From Streptomyces sp. 1-11 (lineage in GTDB: Bacteria > Actinomycetota > Actinomycetes > Streptomycetales > Streptomycetaceae), in the NCBI RefSeq assembly GCF_007176755.1, contig NZ_BJTV01000006.1:186001-250000 (forward strand): a stretch of 64,000 bases of DNA, in the 5' to 3' direction. Every line of letters starts with the position of its first letter. Within the stretch, counting starts at the first letter, position 1. Below are positions 18,715 through 29,713 of the stretch, in pieces. The position numbers were made by a program, and so were the translations under genes. The notes under the pieces were generated by a model that worked only from the letters and a program-made list of their open reading frames with translations, did not search any database and had not been told where the DNA came from.

Positions 18715-21323
18715 TGACCGCCACCCCGGGGGCCACCCCCACGATCGTGCTCGTCGGCCACGGCATGGTCGGCCAGCGCTTCCTCGAAGCGCTGGCCGAG
18801 CGCGGCCTGACCGCCACCCACCGCGTGGTCGTGCTGTGCGAGGAGCCGCGTCCGGCCTACGACCGGGTGCAGCTCACCTCGTATTTCTCTGGCCGCACGG
18901 CCGAGGAACTGTCCGTGACCGACATGGGGTTCATCACGGCCCACGGCATCGAACTGCACGTCGGCGACCCGGCGGTGACGGTCGACCGCGAGGCGCGGAA
19001 GGTGACGGCCCGCTCGGGTCTGGTGGTCGGCTACGACGTCCTCGTCCTGGCCACCGGCTCCAGCCCGTTCGTGCCCCCCGTGCCGAACCGGGACGCCGCC
19101 GGCTGCTTCGTCTACCGGACCATCGAGGACCTCCTCGCGATCGAGGAGTACGCGAGGACCAGAGCGGCCACCGGCGCGGTGGTCGGCGGCGGCCTGCTCG
19201 GCCTGGAGGCGGCCGGCGCCCTCAAGGGCCTCGGACTCGCCTCGCACATCGTGGAGTTCGCCCCGCGCCTGATGCCGGTGCAGGTGGACGAGGGCGGTGG
19301 CGCGGCGCTGCTGCGCACCGTCGAGGAGATGGGCCTGAGCGTGCACACCGGTGTGGGCACGCAGGAGATCGTCGTCGACGAGGGCGGCGCGGTCACCGGC
19401 ATGAGGCTGTCGGACGGCTCCGAACTCGCCACCGACATGGTGGTGTTCTCCGCCGGTGTCCGCCCCCGCGACCAACTGGCCCGGGACTGCGGCCTGAAAG
19501 TCGGCGAACGCGGCGGCGTCACCGTCGACGAGCAGTGCCGTACCGTCTCGGACCCGCGCGTGTTCGCGATCGGCGAGTGCGCGCGGGCCGCGGACGGCCG
19601 GGTGTACGGCCTGGTGGCCCCGGGCTACGAGCAGGCGGAGACGGCGGCGGCGGCCATCGCCGGGGACGAGGCGGCCTTCACCGGCGCCGACCTGTCGACG
19701 AAGCTGAAGCTGCTCGGCGTGGACGTGGCCTCCTTCGGCGACGCGCACGGCACCGCCGAGGGCTGCCTCGACGTCGTCTACTCCGACTCCCGCGCGGGTT
19801 TGTACAAGAAGCTGGTCATCGGCCGGGACGGCACGCTGCTCGGCGGGATCCTGGTCGGCGACGCGGAGGCGTACGGCACCCTGCGCGCGCTCACCGGATC
19901 GGTGCCCCCCGTCTCCCCCGAGTCGCTCGTCCTGCCCGCCGGAGCCGGCCAGGGGGCCCGGCTCGGGCCGTCCGCGCTCCCGGACGAGGCGGTGATCTGC
20001 TCCTGCCACAACGTCACCAAGGGAGCCGTCCGCGGCGCGGTCACCGAGCACCGGTGCACCACCGTGCCCGAGGTGCAGAAGTGCACCAGGGCCGGTACCG
20101 GCTGCGGCAGTTGCGTGAAGGTGCTCGGGCAGCTCGTCACGGCCGAGCTGGAGGCGTCCGGCGTCGCGGTGGACAAGGGCCTGTGCGGCTGCTTCGCCCG
20201 GACCCGCGAGGAGCTGTACGAGATCGTCCTCGCCCTGCGCCTCACCTCGTACCGGGAGCTGCTGGACCGGTACGGCCGTGAGGGCGCCCGGGGCGGCGAC
20301 GGCTGCGAGGTGTGCAAGCCGGCGGTGGCCTCGATCATCGCCTCGCTCGCCCCGGCGATCGGCGCGAGCGGCTATGTGCTTGACGGCGAGCAGGCGGCCC
20401 TGCAGGACAGCAACGACCACTTCCTCGCCAACCTGCAGAGGAACGGCTCCTACTCGGTCGTGCCGCGCATACCCGGCGGCGAGATCGCACCCGAGAAGCT
20501 GATCGTGATCGGCGAGGTCGCCCGGGACTTCGGCCTCTACACCAAGATCACCGGCGGTCAGCGGATCGACATGTTCGGCGCCCGGGTGGAGCAGCTCCCG
20601 CTGATCTGGGCCCGCCTGGTGGACGCCGGCTTCGAGTCGGGGCACGCGTACGGCAAGTCGCTGCGCACGGTGAAGTCCTGCGTGGGGCGGACCTGGTGCC
20701 GCTACGGCGTGCAGGACTCGGTCCGGATGGCGATCGACCTGGAGCTGCGCTACCGGGGCCTGCGCTCCCCGCACAAGCTCAAGTCGGCTGTCTCGGGCTG
20801 CGCCCGGGAGTGCGCGGAGGCCCAGTCGAAGGACTTCGGCGTCATCGCCACGTCCAGCGGCTGGAACCTGTACGTCGGCGGCAACGGCGGCGCCACCCCG
20901 CGCCACGCCGACCTGCTCGCGCAGGACCTGTCCGACGCCGAACTGGTGCGGCTCATCGACCGGTTCCTGATGTTCTACATCCGCACCGCCGACCGCCTCG
21001 AACGCACCGCCACCTGGCTGGAGCGGATCCCGGGCGGCCTGGACCACGTGCGGGACGTGGTGGTGCACGACTCGCTCGGCATCTGCGACGAGCTGGAGGC
21101 CCTGATGCGGGCCCATGTCGCGCACTACCGGGACGAGTGGGCCGCGACCGTCGACGACCCCGAGAAACTGGCCCGGTTCGTGTCCTTCGTGAACGCCCCG
21201 GATACCCCGGACCCGGTGGTCGCCTTCGTCCCCGAACGCGATCAGATCAAGCCCGACCTGCAGCTGCTGTCCATCGGCCCGCGCCCGGCCGACGACGTCC
21301 TGGAAGGAAGCGCACAGCGATGA
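18714..21323 (+). CDS. nirB: Assimilatory nitrite reductase [NAD(P)H], large subunit
   Basis: 869 residues, full length for NirB, reducing nitrite to ammonium with NAD(P)H. Order: FAD domain (VLVGHGMVGQRFLEAL), NAD domain (AVVGGGLLGLEAAGAL), BFD-like 2Fe-2S domain (ICSCHNVTK and CTRAGTGCGSCV, about residues 425-475), ferredoxin-like half-domains, and the siroheme/4Fe-4S domain with SCVGRTWCRYG and SGCARECAEAQSKDFG giving the four cluster Cys. Start ATG 18714 overlaps the upstream stop, and its stop overlaps the nirD start (ATGA), so the three genes are one operon. Confidence 0.96.
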   Translation: MTATPGATPTIVLVGHGMVGQRFLEALAERGLTATHRVVVLCEEPRPAYDRVQLTSYFSGRTAEELSVTDMGFITAHGIELHVGDPAVTVDREARKVTARSGLVVGYDVLVLATGSSPFVPPVPNRDAAGCFVYRTIEDLLAIEEYARTRAATGAVVGGGLLGLEAAGALKGLGLASHIVEFAPRLMPVQVDEGGGAALLRTVEEMGLSVHTGVGTQEIVVDEGGAVTGMRLSDGSELATDMVVFSAGVRPRDQLARDCGLKVGERGGVTVDEQCRTVSDPRVFAIGECARAADGRVYGLVAPGYEQAETAAAAIAGDEAAFTGADLSTKLKLLGVDVASFGDAHGTAEGCLDVVYSDSRAGLYKKLVIGRDGTLLGGILVGDAEAYGTLRALTGSVPPVSPESLVLPAGAGQGARLGPSALPDEAVICSCHNVTKGAVRGAVTEHRCTTVPEVQKCTRAGTGCGSCVKVLGQLVTAELEASGVAVDKGLCGCFARTREELYEIVLALRLTSYRELLDRYGREGARGGDGCEVCKPAVASIIASLAPAIGASGYVLDGEQAALQDSNDHFLANLQRNGSYSVVPRIPGGEIAPEKLIVIGEVARDFGLYTKITGGQRIDMFGARVEQLPLIWARLVDAGFESGHAYGKSLRTVKSCVGRTWCRYGVQDSVRMAIDLELRYRGLRSPHKLKSAVSGCARECAEAQSKDFGVIATSSGWNLYVGGNGGATPRHADLLAQDLSDAELVRLIDRFLMFYIRTADRLERTATWLERIPGGLDHVRDVVVHDSLGICDELEALMRAHVAHYRDEWAATVDDPEKLARFVSFVNAPDTPDPVVAFVPERDQIKPDLQLLSIGPRPADDVLEGSAQR

Positions 21324-21670
21324 CCCTGGCACCCGAGACGACCGACCTGCTGGTCCAGCTCCGCCTGGCGGACGGCTGGTTCACCGTCTGCGCCCTGCAC
21401 CGGCTGGTACCCGGCCGCGGCATCGCCGCCCTGCTGCCGGACGGCCGCCAGGTGGCCGTGTTCCGCGACCGCGCGGACCGGCTGTACGCCATCGACAACC
21501 GCGACCCGTTCGGCGGCGCCGCCGTCCTCTCCCGCGGCCTGACCGGCACCCACCGCGGCCGCCCGTTCGTCGCCTCCCCACTGCTGAAGCAGCGCTTCGA
21601 CCTGGAGACCGGGCAGTGCCTGGACGACGAGTCGGTCCGGGTGACGGCGTACCGGGTGCGGGGCGTCTGA
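21320..21670 (+). CDS. nirD: Nitrite reductase small subunit
   Basis: 116-residue Rieske-fold protein of the NirD family, which pairs with NirB. It keeps the fold (VFRDRADRLYAIDNRDPFGGAAVLSRGLTG, then VASPLLKQRFDLETGQCLDD) but, as usual for NirD, lacks the Rieske Cys/His cluster ligands. ATG overlaps the nirB stop by four bases, and this is the last gene of the operon. Confidence 0.95.
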   Translation: MTLAPETTDLLVQLRLADGWFTVCALHRLVPGRGIAALLPDGRQVAVFRDRADRLYAIDNRDPFGGAAVLSRGLTGTHRGRPFVASPLLKQRFDLETGQCLDDESVRVTAYRVRGV

Positions 21671-21793
21671 GGCGGCGGGGTGGCGCTGTCCGGGGGGCCG
21701 GCCGGGGTGGGGGCGGGGCGGCGCTGTCCGGGGCAGCGGCAGGGCGGGGCCGGCCAGGGCCGGCGGCGAGCGCGGACGACAGCGCCCCACCGC

Positions 21794-21865
21794 GCCGGCG
21801 GTCAGGTCCCCAGCGCGCCGCCCGGTCAGGTCCTCACCCTGCCGGCCGGTCAGGTCCGCAGCGCG
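21794..21865. repeat. Short tandem repeat, three 24-bp units
   Basis: GTCAGGTCC recurs at 21801, 21825 and 21849, giving a 24-bp period; the third copy carries the stop codon of the SDR gene. The units are imperfect. They lie at the 3' end of the minus-strand SDR gene. Confidence 0.75.
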
Positions 21866-22773
21866 TCGTACGGCACGCCCGTCAGCCGCTCGGAGGCGGC
21901 CCAGAGCCGGGTCGCCGCCGCGTCGTTCGAGGTCCAGGGCGCGCGGCGGGAGGGCGCCGGGGAGCCGCGCCACATCGCGAAGGAGGGTCCCCAGAACGAG
22001 TCGGGTCCGACCCCGGGCGCGGTCGCCGCGTACAGCGTGGGCAGCGCGCCCGCCTCCGCCGGCTGGGCGAAGACGCGGTTGGCCAGCTCCATCGCCCGCT
22101 CGACGCCCCGGCGCCCCTCGGCGCGCGGCCCGGCCGTCTGGAGGTTCGTGGCGGCGTACCCCGGGTGCGCGGCGGCCGCGACGACGTGGGAGCCGTGGGC
22201 GGCCAGCCGGCGGGCCAGCTCGTGCGTGAAGAGCAGGTTGGCGGTCTTGGAACGGGCGTAGGCGGTCCAGCGCCGGTAGTGCCGCTCGCTGTTGAGGTCG
22301 CGCGGGTCGATGTTGGCCATGACGTGGAGGAAGCTGGACACGGTGACGATCCGGGCGCCGGGGGTGGCCAGCAGGGCGGGCAGCAGCAGCCCGGTGAGCG
22401 CGAAGTGCCCGAGGTGGTTGATCCCGAACTGGGTCTCGAAGCCGTCGGCGGTCGTGCCGTACGGCACCGCCATCACACCGGCGTTGTTCACGAGCAGGTC
22501 GAGCCGGTCGTACGGCAGCCCGGCCGCGAACTCCCGGACGGACGCCAGGTCCCCGAGGTCCAACCGGCCCAGCTCCGCCCGGGCGCCCGGCACCTCGGCG
22601 CGCAGCCGCTCGACGGCCTCCCTCCCCCGCGTCTCGTCGCGGCAGGCGAGCACCACCCGGGCCCCCTTACGGGCCAGCTCGCGCGCGGTGACGTAACCGA
22701 GGCCGCTGTTGGCCCCGGTGACCAGGGCGGTGCGCCCGCTCTGGTCGGGGATGTCCTGCGCGGTCCAGCCCAT
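21850..22773 (-). CDS. Short-chain dehydrogenase/reductase
   Basis: 307-residue SDR of the retinol-dehydrogenase/WW-oxidoreductase-like type. It has the glycine-rich NAD(P) motif TGANSGLG, the NNAG motif (LLVNNAGVMAVP), Ser in IVTVSSFLHVM, and the YxxxK active-site pair in YARSKTANLLF. Substrate unknown. ATG at 22773. Its 3' end lies within a small tandem repeat, and a larger array lies upstream between it and the GNAT gene. Confidence 0.92.
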   Translation of the reverse strand: MGWTAQDIPDQSGRTALVTGANSGLGYVTARELARKGARVVLACRDETRGREAVERLRAEVPGARAELGRLDLGDLASVREFAAGLPYDRLDLLVNNAGVMAVPYGTTADGFETQFGINHLGHFALTGLLLPALLATPGARIVTVSSFLHVMANIDPRDLNSERHYRRWTAYARSKTANLLFTHELARRLAAHGSHVVAAAAHPGYAATNLQTAGPRAEGRRGVERAMELANRVFAQPAEAGALPTLYAATAPGVGPDSFWGPSFAMWRGSPAPSRRAPWTSNDAAATRLWAASERLTGVPYDALRT

Positions 22774-22908
22774 CGCGGGCCCTCCTCACGGCTGGGGCGG
22801 AAGGGCCGACGCCACGGCCCCGGAACCAGGCCAGCGTAGGCGCCGGGCGCACGGATCCCGCGGTGGCGTGGCGGCCGGCATACGGAACGCGGCGAAGGGG
22901 CCTGCCGG

Positions 22909-23140
22909 CGGGCGGTGTCCACGCCGTGCCCCGCGCCCGCCCGCCGGGCGGTGTCCAAGTCGTGCCCCGCGCCCGCCTCGGCGGCCGGTGTCCACGCCGC
23001 GCCCCGCGCCCGCCCCGGCGGCCGGTGTCCGCACTATGCCCCGCGCCCGTCCCAGCGGGCGGTGTCCACGCCGCGCCCCCGCCCGTCACAGCGGGCGGTG
23101 TCCACGCCGTGCCCCCGCCCGTCCCGGCGGGCGGATCGCG
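22909..23140. repeat. Tandem repeat array, six 36-37-bp units plus a partial unit
   Basis: CGGTGTCC recurs at 22913, 22949, 22986, 23023, 23060 and 23096, with a degenerate copy at 23132. Spacings are 36 or 37 bp, so no reading frame is kept and the array is non-coding. Each unit is roughly GGCGGTGTCCACGCCGTGCC followed by a C-rich half. It fills most of the 369-bp gap between the SDR start and the GNAT stop; the remainder (22774-22908) shows nothing recognisable. Confidence 0.9.
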
Positions 23141-23142
23141 GC

Positions 23143-23643
23143 CTACGGCCGGAGCACCAGGTCGCGCTCGTACCAGGTGCCGGTCTCCCCGCCCAGGTCG
23201 GCGGGGCCGGCCGGGCCGACGGGCACGAACCCGGCCTTGGCGAGCACCCGCCGGGACGCGGCGTTGCCATGGGAAGCGGCCGCCCGCAGCGTGCGCAGCC
23301 CGTACCGAGCCGCCGCCAGCCGGCACAGCTCCCGGACGTTCGCGGTCGCCACACCGCGGCCGGCGACGTGCTGCGCGACCCGGTAGCCGAGCTCGGCGGC
23401 GCCGTCGTCCAAGTCGTACAGGTTGAACCGGCCCAGCACCGGGCCGTCCCCGGCGACGAGTACGTGGAAGGCGCAGACGCCCGCCTCCTGCTCAGCCAGC
23501 AGGGCGCGGTACCGGTCGGCGAACCGCTCGAAGAACTGGTCACCGCGGTCGGAGACCGAGGCGGCGAAGTAGGCACGGTTCGCCAGCTCGAAGGCCAGGA
23601 CCGCCGGGGCGTCACCGGCGCGCAACCGCCTCAGCTCGGGCAC
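23143..23643 (-). CDS. GNAT family N-acetyltransferase
   Basis: 166 residues, similar to ribosomal-protein-alanine acetyltransferase-like GNATs. It begins LRRLRAGDAPAVLAFELANR, has the beta-bulge region ELGYRVAQHVAGRGVATANVREL with the acetyl-CoA binding loop, and AASHGNAASRRVLAKAGFVPVG in the C-terminal half. GTG start at 23643, with no clear ribosome-binding site. Target unknown. It lies downstream of ppdK on the same strand but is separated by a strong terminator. Confidence 0.88.
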   Translation of the reverse strand: MPELRRLRAGDAPAVLAFELANRAYFAASVSDRGDQFFERFADRYRALLAEQEAGVCAFHVLVAGDGPVLGRFNLYDLDDGAAELGYRVAQHVAGRGVATANVRELCRLAAARYGLRTLRAAASHGNAASRRVLAKAGFVPVGPAGPADLGGETGTWYERDLVLRP

Positions 23644-23703
23644 CGCCCGACTGTACCCGGACGGGGCGCCCGGGCGGGACGGAGTTCCCACACCCGGCGC
23701 ACG

Positions 23704-23738
23704 AAGGGGCGGCACCCCCGCACAGGGTGCCGCCCCTT
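23704..23738 (-). terminator. Terminator downstream of ppdK
   Basis: Perfect 14-bp inverted repeat (23704-23717 and 23725-23738) with a 7-base loop, about 70 bp past the ppdK stop and before the GNAT gene. Confidence 0.75.
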
Positions 23739-23810
23739 TCTGGTGTGCCGGAGCCGCCGTCGATCGGTCTTGAGGGTCGGGGACCGACGGCGGCTCCGGG
23801 GCCGGTGCGG

Positions 23811-26531
<2,721 letters not shown>

Positions 26532-26926
26532 GGGACTCGACTCCTTGAGGCCGCGGTGGCTGCCCTGACGGCGAGGAACATACCCAGATCGAAGGCACCT
26601 GGGTACGTCCACTTGTGCGTCATGCGCCTGTAACCACGCGTCCGCCAGTGGATTGAAAGTCAAGGCTTGGCAAGCGGAGACGGCTCGATGTTTTCACTTC
26701 TTGAACACAGCCTTCCCCACAGGGGCGGCTAACCGCTCATGTGAGCGGCCTGCGCCACGTCTGATTTCGATCGATGAACGATCAAGCCATGGCACCCAGT
26801 GCCACCCTTTGAGGAAGTGCAGTCGCTCAAGATCCGCTCATCTGAGCGCAGCCCTTATCAGGGGTGGCGAGAATCACGCTGTCACACAGAGCCGGATTTC
26901 ACCATGCGGACGCCGGAAGGTCCCGT
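26532..26926 (-). promoter_or_regulatory. ppdK upstream region with two related inverted repeats
   Basis: No gene seen in these 395 bp, which are visibly less GC-rich than the surroundings. Two inverted repeats of the form CGCTCA-TN-TGAGCG occur: a 7-bp-arm version at 26733-26748 and a 6-bp-arm version at 26835-26848, about 101 bp apart. They are candidate operators for ppdK transcription toward lower coordinates. The binding regulator is not known. Confidence 0.5.
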
Positions 26927-28147
26927 TCACACGCCGAGCGCGGCGAGCCGTTCCTCCACCCGCCACGGCGCGTACAGGTGCTCCACCACGAGCGCACCGG
27001 CCCCGGCCAGCGCGGCCCGCTCGCCCAGCCGGGACGTCACGACCTCCAGCCGGGCGGTGGAGCGGGGCAGCGCCCGCTGGTACAGCAGCTCGCGCACGCC
27101 GGTGAGGAAGGGGGTTCCGGCCAGATCCCCGGCGATCATCAGCACGCCCGGGTTGAGCAGGGTCACGACCGTCGCCAGCACGTCGCCCACCCGGCGCCCC
27201 GCCTCCCGGGCCAGCGCGGCCGCCTCCGGGTGCCCGGCGGCCAGCAGGTCCCGCACGTCCGAGCCGGAGGCGGCCGGCACCCCGGCCTCCGTCAGCCGCC
27301 GGGCCACGGCGCCGCCGCTGGCGACGGCGGCGAGGCAGCCGTACGAACCGCACCGGCACAGCGCCTCGGCGCCCACCCGGATGTGCCCGATGTCGCCCGC
27401 GCCGCCGTCCACGCCCCGGTAGATCGAGCCGTCGACCACGACTCCGGCGCCGATGCCGGTGGACACCTTGACCAGTGCGAAGGCCGCGCAGTCCGGATAT
27501 CCGGCGCGCTGCTCGCCGTACGCCATGAGGTTGGCGTCGTTGTCCACCAGGACCGGGACCGCGGGGGCACCGGTGTGCTCGGTGAAGGCGCGGGAGAGGC
27601 GGCCCCGTATGTCGTAGCCGTCCCAGCCGGGCATGATCGGCGGCTGCACCACCCGGCCGCTCTCGCGGTCCACCGGCCCCGGGACCGCGAGCCCGATGCC
27701 GCAGACCTCCGCCGCCCGGTGCCCGGCCTCGGCGAGCGCCCCGGCGAACCAGCGGCCGAGTTCGCCGAGCACGGCCTCCGGCCCGTCCTCGATCACCAGG
27801 GCGCCGGAGCGCTCGGCGAGGATCTCGCCGGTCAGGGTGAGGACCGCGGCCCGGGCGTGCCGGGTGTCCAGGTCGGCGGCGAGGACCACGGCGTGGGAGC
27901 CGTCGAACTCCAGGGTGATGGAGGGGCGTCCGCCGAGCGGCGAGCCGACCGGGCCGCCCGCCCCCTCGCGCAGCCAGCCGGCCCGGAACAACCGGTCCAG
28001 GCGCTGGCCGACGGTGGCCCGGGACAGTCCGGTGGCCTGCTGGAGCGCACCGCGTGTCACGGCCCGCCCGCTGCGCACCAGTTCGAGCAGATCGCCGGCG
28101 CTCGCCTGACTTCCGCTCTTCCCGGTCCTGCCCGGCCGTCCGGTCAT
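26927..28147 (-). CDS. ROK-family transcriptional regulator
   Basis: 406 residues. The N-terminal winged helix-turn-helix is VTRGALQQATGLSRATVGQRLDRL (about residues 30-55). The ROK sugar-kinase-like domain has VLAADLDTRHARAAV, GIGLAVPGPVD, LVDNDANLMAYGE with the catalytic-type Asp, and a Cys-rich zinc motif CRCGSYGCLAAVASGGA. ROK repressors respond to sugars or sugar phosphates. ATG 28147 is used because AAGGGG lies upstream with usable spacing; the GTG six bases earlier is too close. It is divergent from the two glycosidase-type genes at 28268-31653 and is their likely regulator. Confidence 0.9.
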   Translation of the reverse strand: MTGRPGRTGKSGSQASAGDLLELVRSGRAVTRGALQQATGLSRATVGQRLDRLFRAGWLREGAGGPVGSPLGGRPSITLEFDGSHAVVLAADLDTRHARAAVLTLTGEILAERSGALVIEDGPEAVLGELGRWFAGALAEAGHRAAEVCGIGLAVPGPVDRESGRVVQPPIMPGWDGYDIRGRLSRAFTEHTGAPAVPVLVDNDANLMAYGEQRAGYPDCAAFALVKVSTGIGAGVVVDGSIYRGVDGGAGDIGHIRVGAEALCRCGSYGCLAAVASGGAVARRLTEAGVPAASGSDVRDLLAAGHPEAAALAREAGRRVGDVLATVVTLLNPGVLMIAGDLAGTPFLTGVRELLYQRALPRSTARLEVVTSRLGERAALAGAGALVVEHLYAPWRVEERLAALGV

Positions 28148-28153
28148 GCGCAC

Positions 28154-28267
28154 CCCCTTGTGTTTCCCAAGCCTGCATTACATATTGAGTTCTGCGTGTT
28201 AAATAGACGTAACCCTGCGGTAGCCACAGCCAAACCCGGTCGGCCGGACGTCTTCGGGGAGCCCCGA
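28154..28267. promoter_or_regulatory. Divergent promoter region of ROK regulator and glycosidase operon
   Basis: The 114-bp gap contains an AT-rich island (about 28176-28212) standing out from the GC-rich background, with TTGAGT at 28185-28190 and TAAATA at 28200-28205. It is the likely site of both promoters and of the ROK operator, but I cannot assign exact hexamers. Confidence 0.45.
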
Positions 28268-29713
28268 GTGGATCGCACTGCCCAGCTCACTGCACGCCTC
28301 CCGGAGCGGGAGCCCGCATACGATCCGCCGGCGTCGGCGCCGTCCCCGCACGCCGCGTCCCTGCACGCCGGGGCCGCCCGGGTGCTGGCGCAGAACTGGA
28401 CGGGCGCCTCGACGGTCCCCTCCCGCAGCCTGTACCCGCACCAGTGGTCGTGGGACTCGGCGTTCGTCGCGATCGGGCTGCGCCACCTGTCGCCGTTACG
28501 GGCCCAGACGGAGCTGGAGACGCTGCTGGCGGCCCAGTGGGGCGACGGACGGGTCCCGCACATCGTCTTCAACCCCTCCGTCCCGCTCGACGCGTACTTC
28601 CCGAGCCCCGACTTCTGGCGCTCCTCGGCCGCGGGGCGCGCAGCGGGCGCCCCGCGCACCGTACAGACGTCCGGCATCGTGCAGCCACCGGTGCACGCGC
28701 TGGCGGCCTGGCTGGTGCACCGGGCCGACCCGGGCCTGTCGCGGGCGCGCGGCTTCCTGGCCCGGGTGTACCCCCGGCTGGCCGCCTGGCACCGGTATCT
28801 GCTGCACCGGCGGGACCTGGGCGGGGGCGGGCTGGTCTGCGTCGTGCACCCCTGGGAGCAGGGCATGGACAACAGTCCCTGCTGGGACGCCCCGCTCTCC
28901 CGGGTCACCCCGGCCCCGGCCCGCTCCTTCCGCCGCGCCGACCTCGACCACGGCGCGCCGCAGGACCGGCCCACGGATCTGGACTACGGGCGGTACGTGC
29001 GGCTGGCGGCCGACTACCGGGACGGCGGGTACGCCGACGGCGGCGGCGAGTTCGCCGTCGAGGACCCGGCGTTCAACGCGCTGCTGATCGCCTCCGAGCA
29101 GGCGCTGGCGCGGATCGCCGGTGAACTGGGGGCCGCCGGCACCGCCCGGTACGCGCGCGCCGAACGGCTGACGGCGGCCCTGGTGGAGCGGCTGTGGGAC
29201 CCGGCGGGCGGCCTGTTCCGCTGCCTGGATCTGCGGGGCGGGGGCCAGGTCCCCGAGCGGAGCGTCTCCGGACTCGTCCCGCTGCTGCTGCCGGGGCTGC
29301 CCCGGGAGATCTCCGGCGCGCTCGTGCGCACGCTGTGCGGACCGCATTTCGGGCTCGGCACGAGCACCGAGCTGGTCCCGAGCTACGACCTGCTCGGCGA
29401 GGCCTTCGACCCGCACCGGTACTGGCGCGGCCCGGCGTGGTTCAACACGAGCTGGCTGCTGGAGCGGGGCCTGCGGGCGCACGGCCACCGGGAGCGGGCG
29501 GACGCGCTGCGCGCGGCGGTGCTGCGGCTGGCCCGGGCCGGGGACTTCGCCGAGTACGTCGATCCGCGCACCGGCGAGGCGTGCGGCGCGACCGGCTTCT
29601 CCTGGACGGCCGCGCTCGCACTTGACCTGCTGCACCGGGGCCCGGGGGGCGGCGGTGCGGACGGCGCCGGGGACACGGCCGGCGGCGGTCACGAGGAAGG
29701 GGACCGGGGATGA
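28268..29713 (+). CDS. MGH1/GH63-like (alpha/alpha)6 glycoside hydrolase
   Basis: 481 residues resembling the mannosylglycerate-hydrolase-like group within GH63-type barrels. Seen are LYPHQWSWDSAFVAIGLRHL near residue 60, HIVFNPSVPLDAYFPSPDFW, VVHPWEQGMDNSPCWD near residue 200, the segment LVPSYDLLGEAFDPHRYWRGPAWFNTSWLLERGL, and TGFSWTAALALDLL near the end. No signal peptide, so intracellular. Substrate unknown: a glycerate glycoside or an alpha-linked oligosaccharide is possible. GTG start at 28268 with GGGGAG upstream. It contains an in-frame TTA codon at 28496-28498, implying bldA dependence. Stop overlaps the next gene by four bases. Confidence 0.85.
   Translation: MDRTAQLTARLPEREPAYDPPASAPSPHAASLHAGAARVLAQNWTGASTVPSRSLYPHQWSWDSAFVAIGLRHLSPLRAQTELETLLAAQWGDGRVPHIVFNPSVPLDAYFPSPDFWRSSAAGRAAGAPRTVQTSGIVQPPVHALAAWLVHRADPGLSRARGFLARVYPRLAAWHRYLLHRRDLGGGGLVCVVHPWEQGMDNSPCWDAPLSRVTPAPARSFRRADLDHGAPQDRPTDLDYGRYVRLAADYRDGGYADGGGEFAVEDPAFNALLIASEQALARIAGELGAAGTARYARAERLTAALVERLWDPAGGLFRCLDLRGGGQVPERSVSGLVPLLLPGLPREISGALVRTLCGPHFGLGTSTELVPSYDLLGEAFDPHRYWRGPAWFNTSWLLERGLRAHGHRERADALRAAVLRLARAGDFAEYVDPRTGEACGATGFSWTAALALDLLHRGPGGGGADGAGDTAGGGHEEGDRG

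Noticed and set aside
22909..23140. CRISPR-like array
   Set aside because: Whole 36-37-bp units repeat with no unique spacers, and no cas genes are near.
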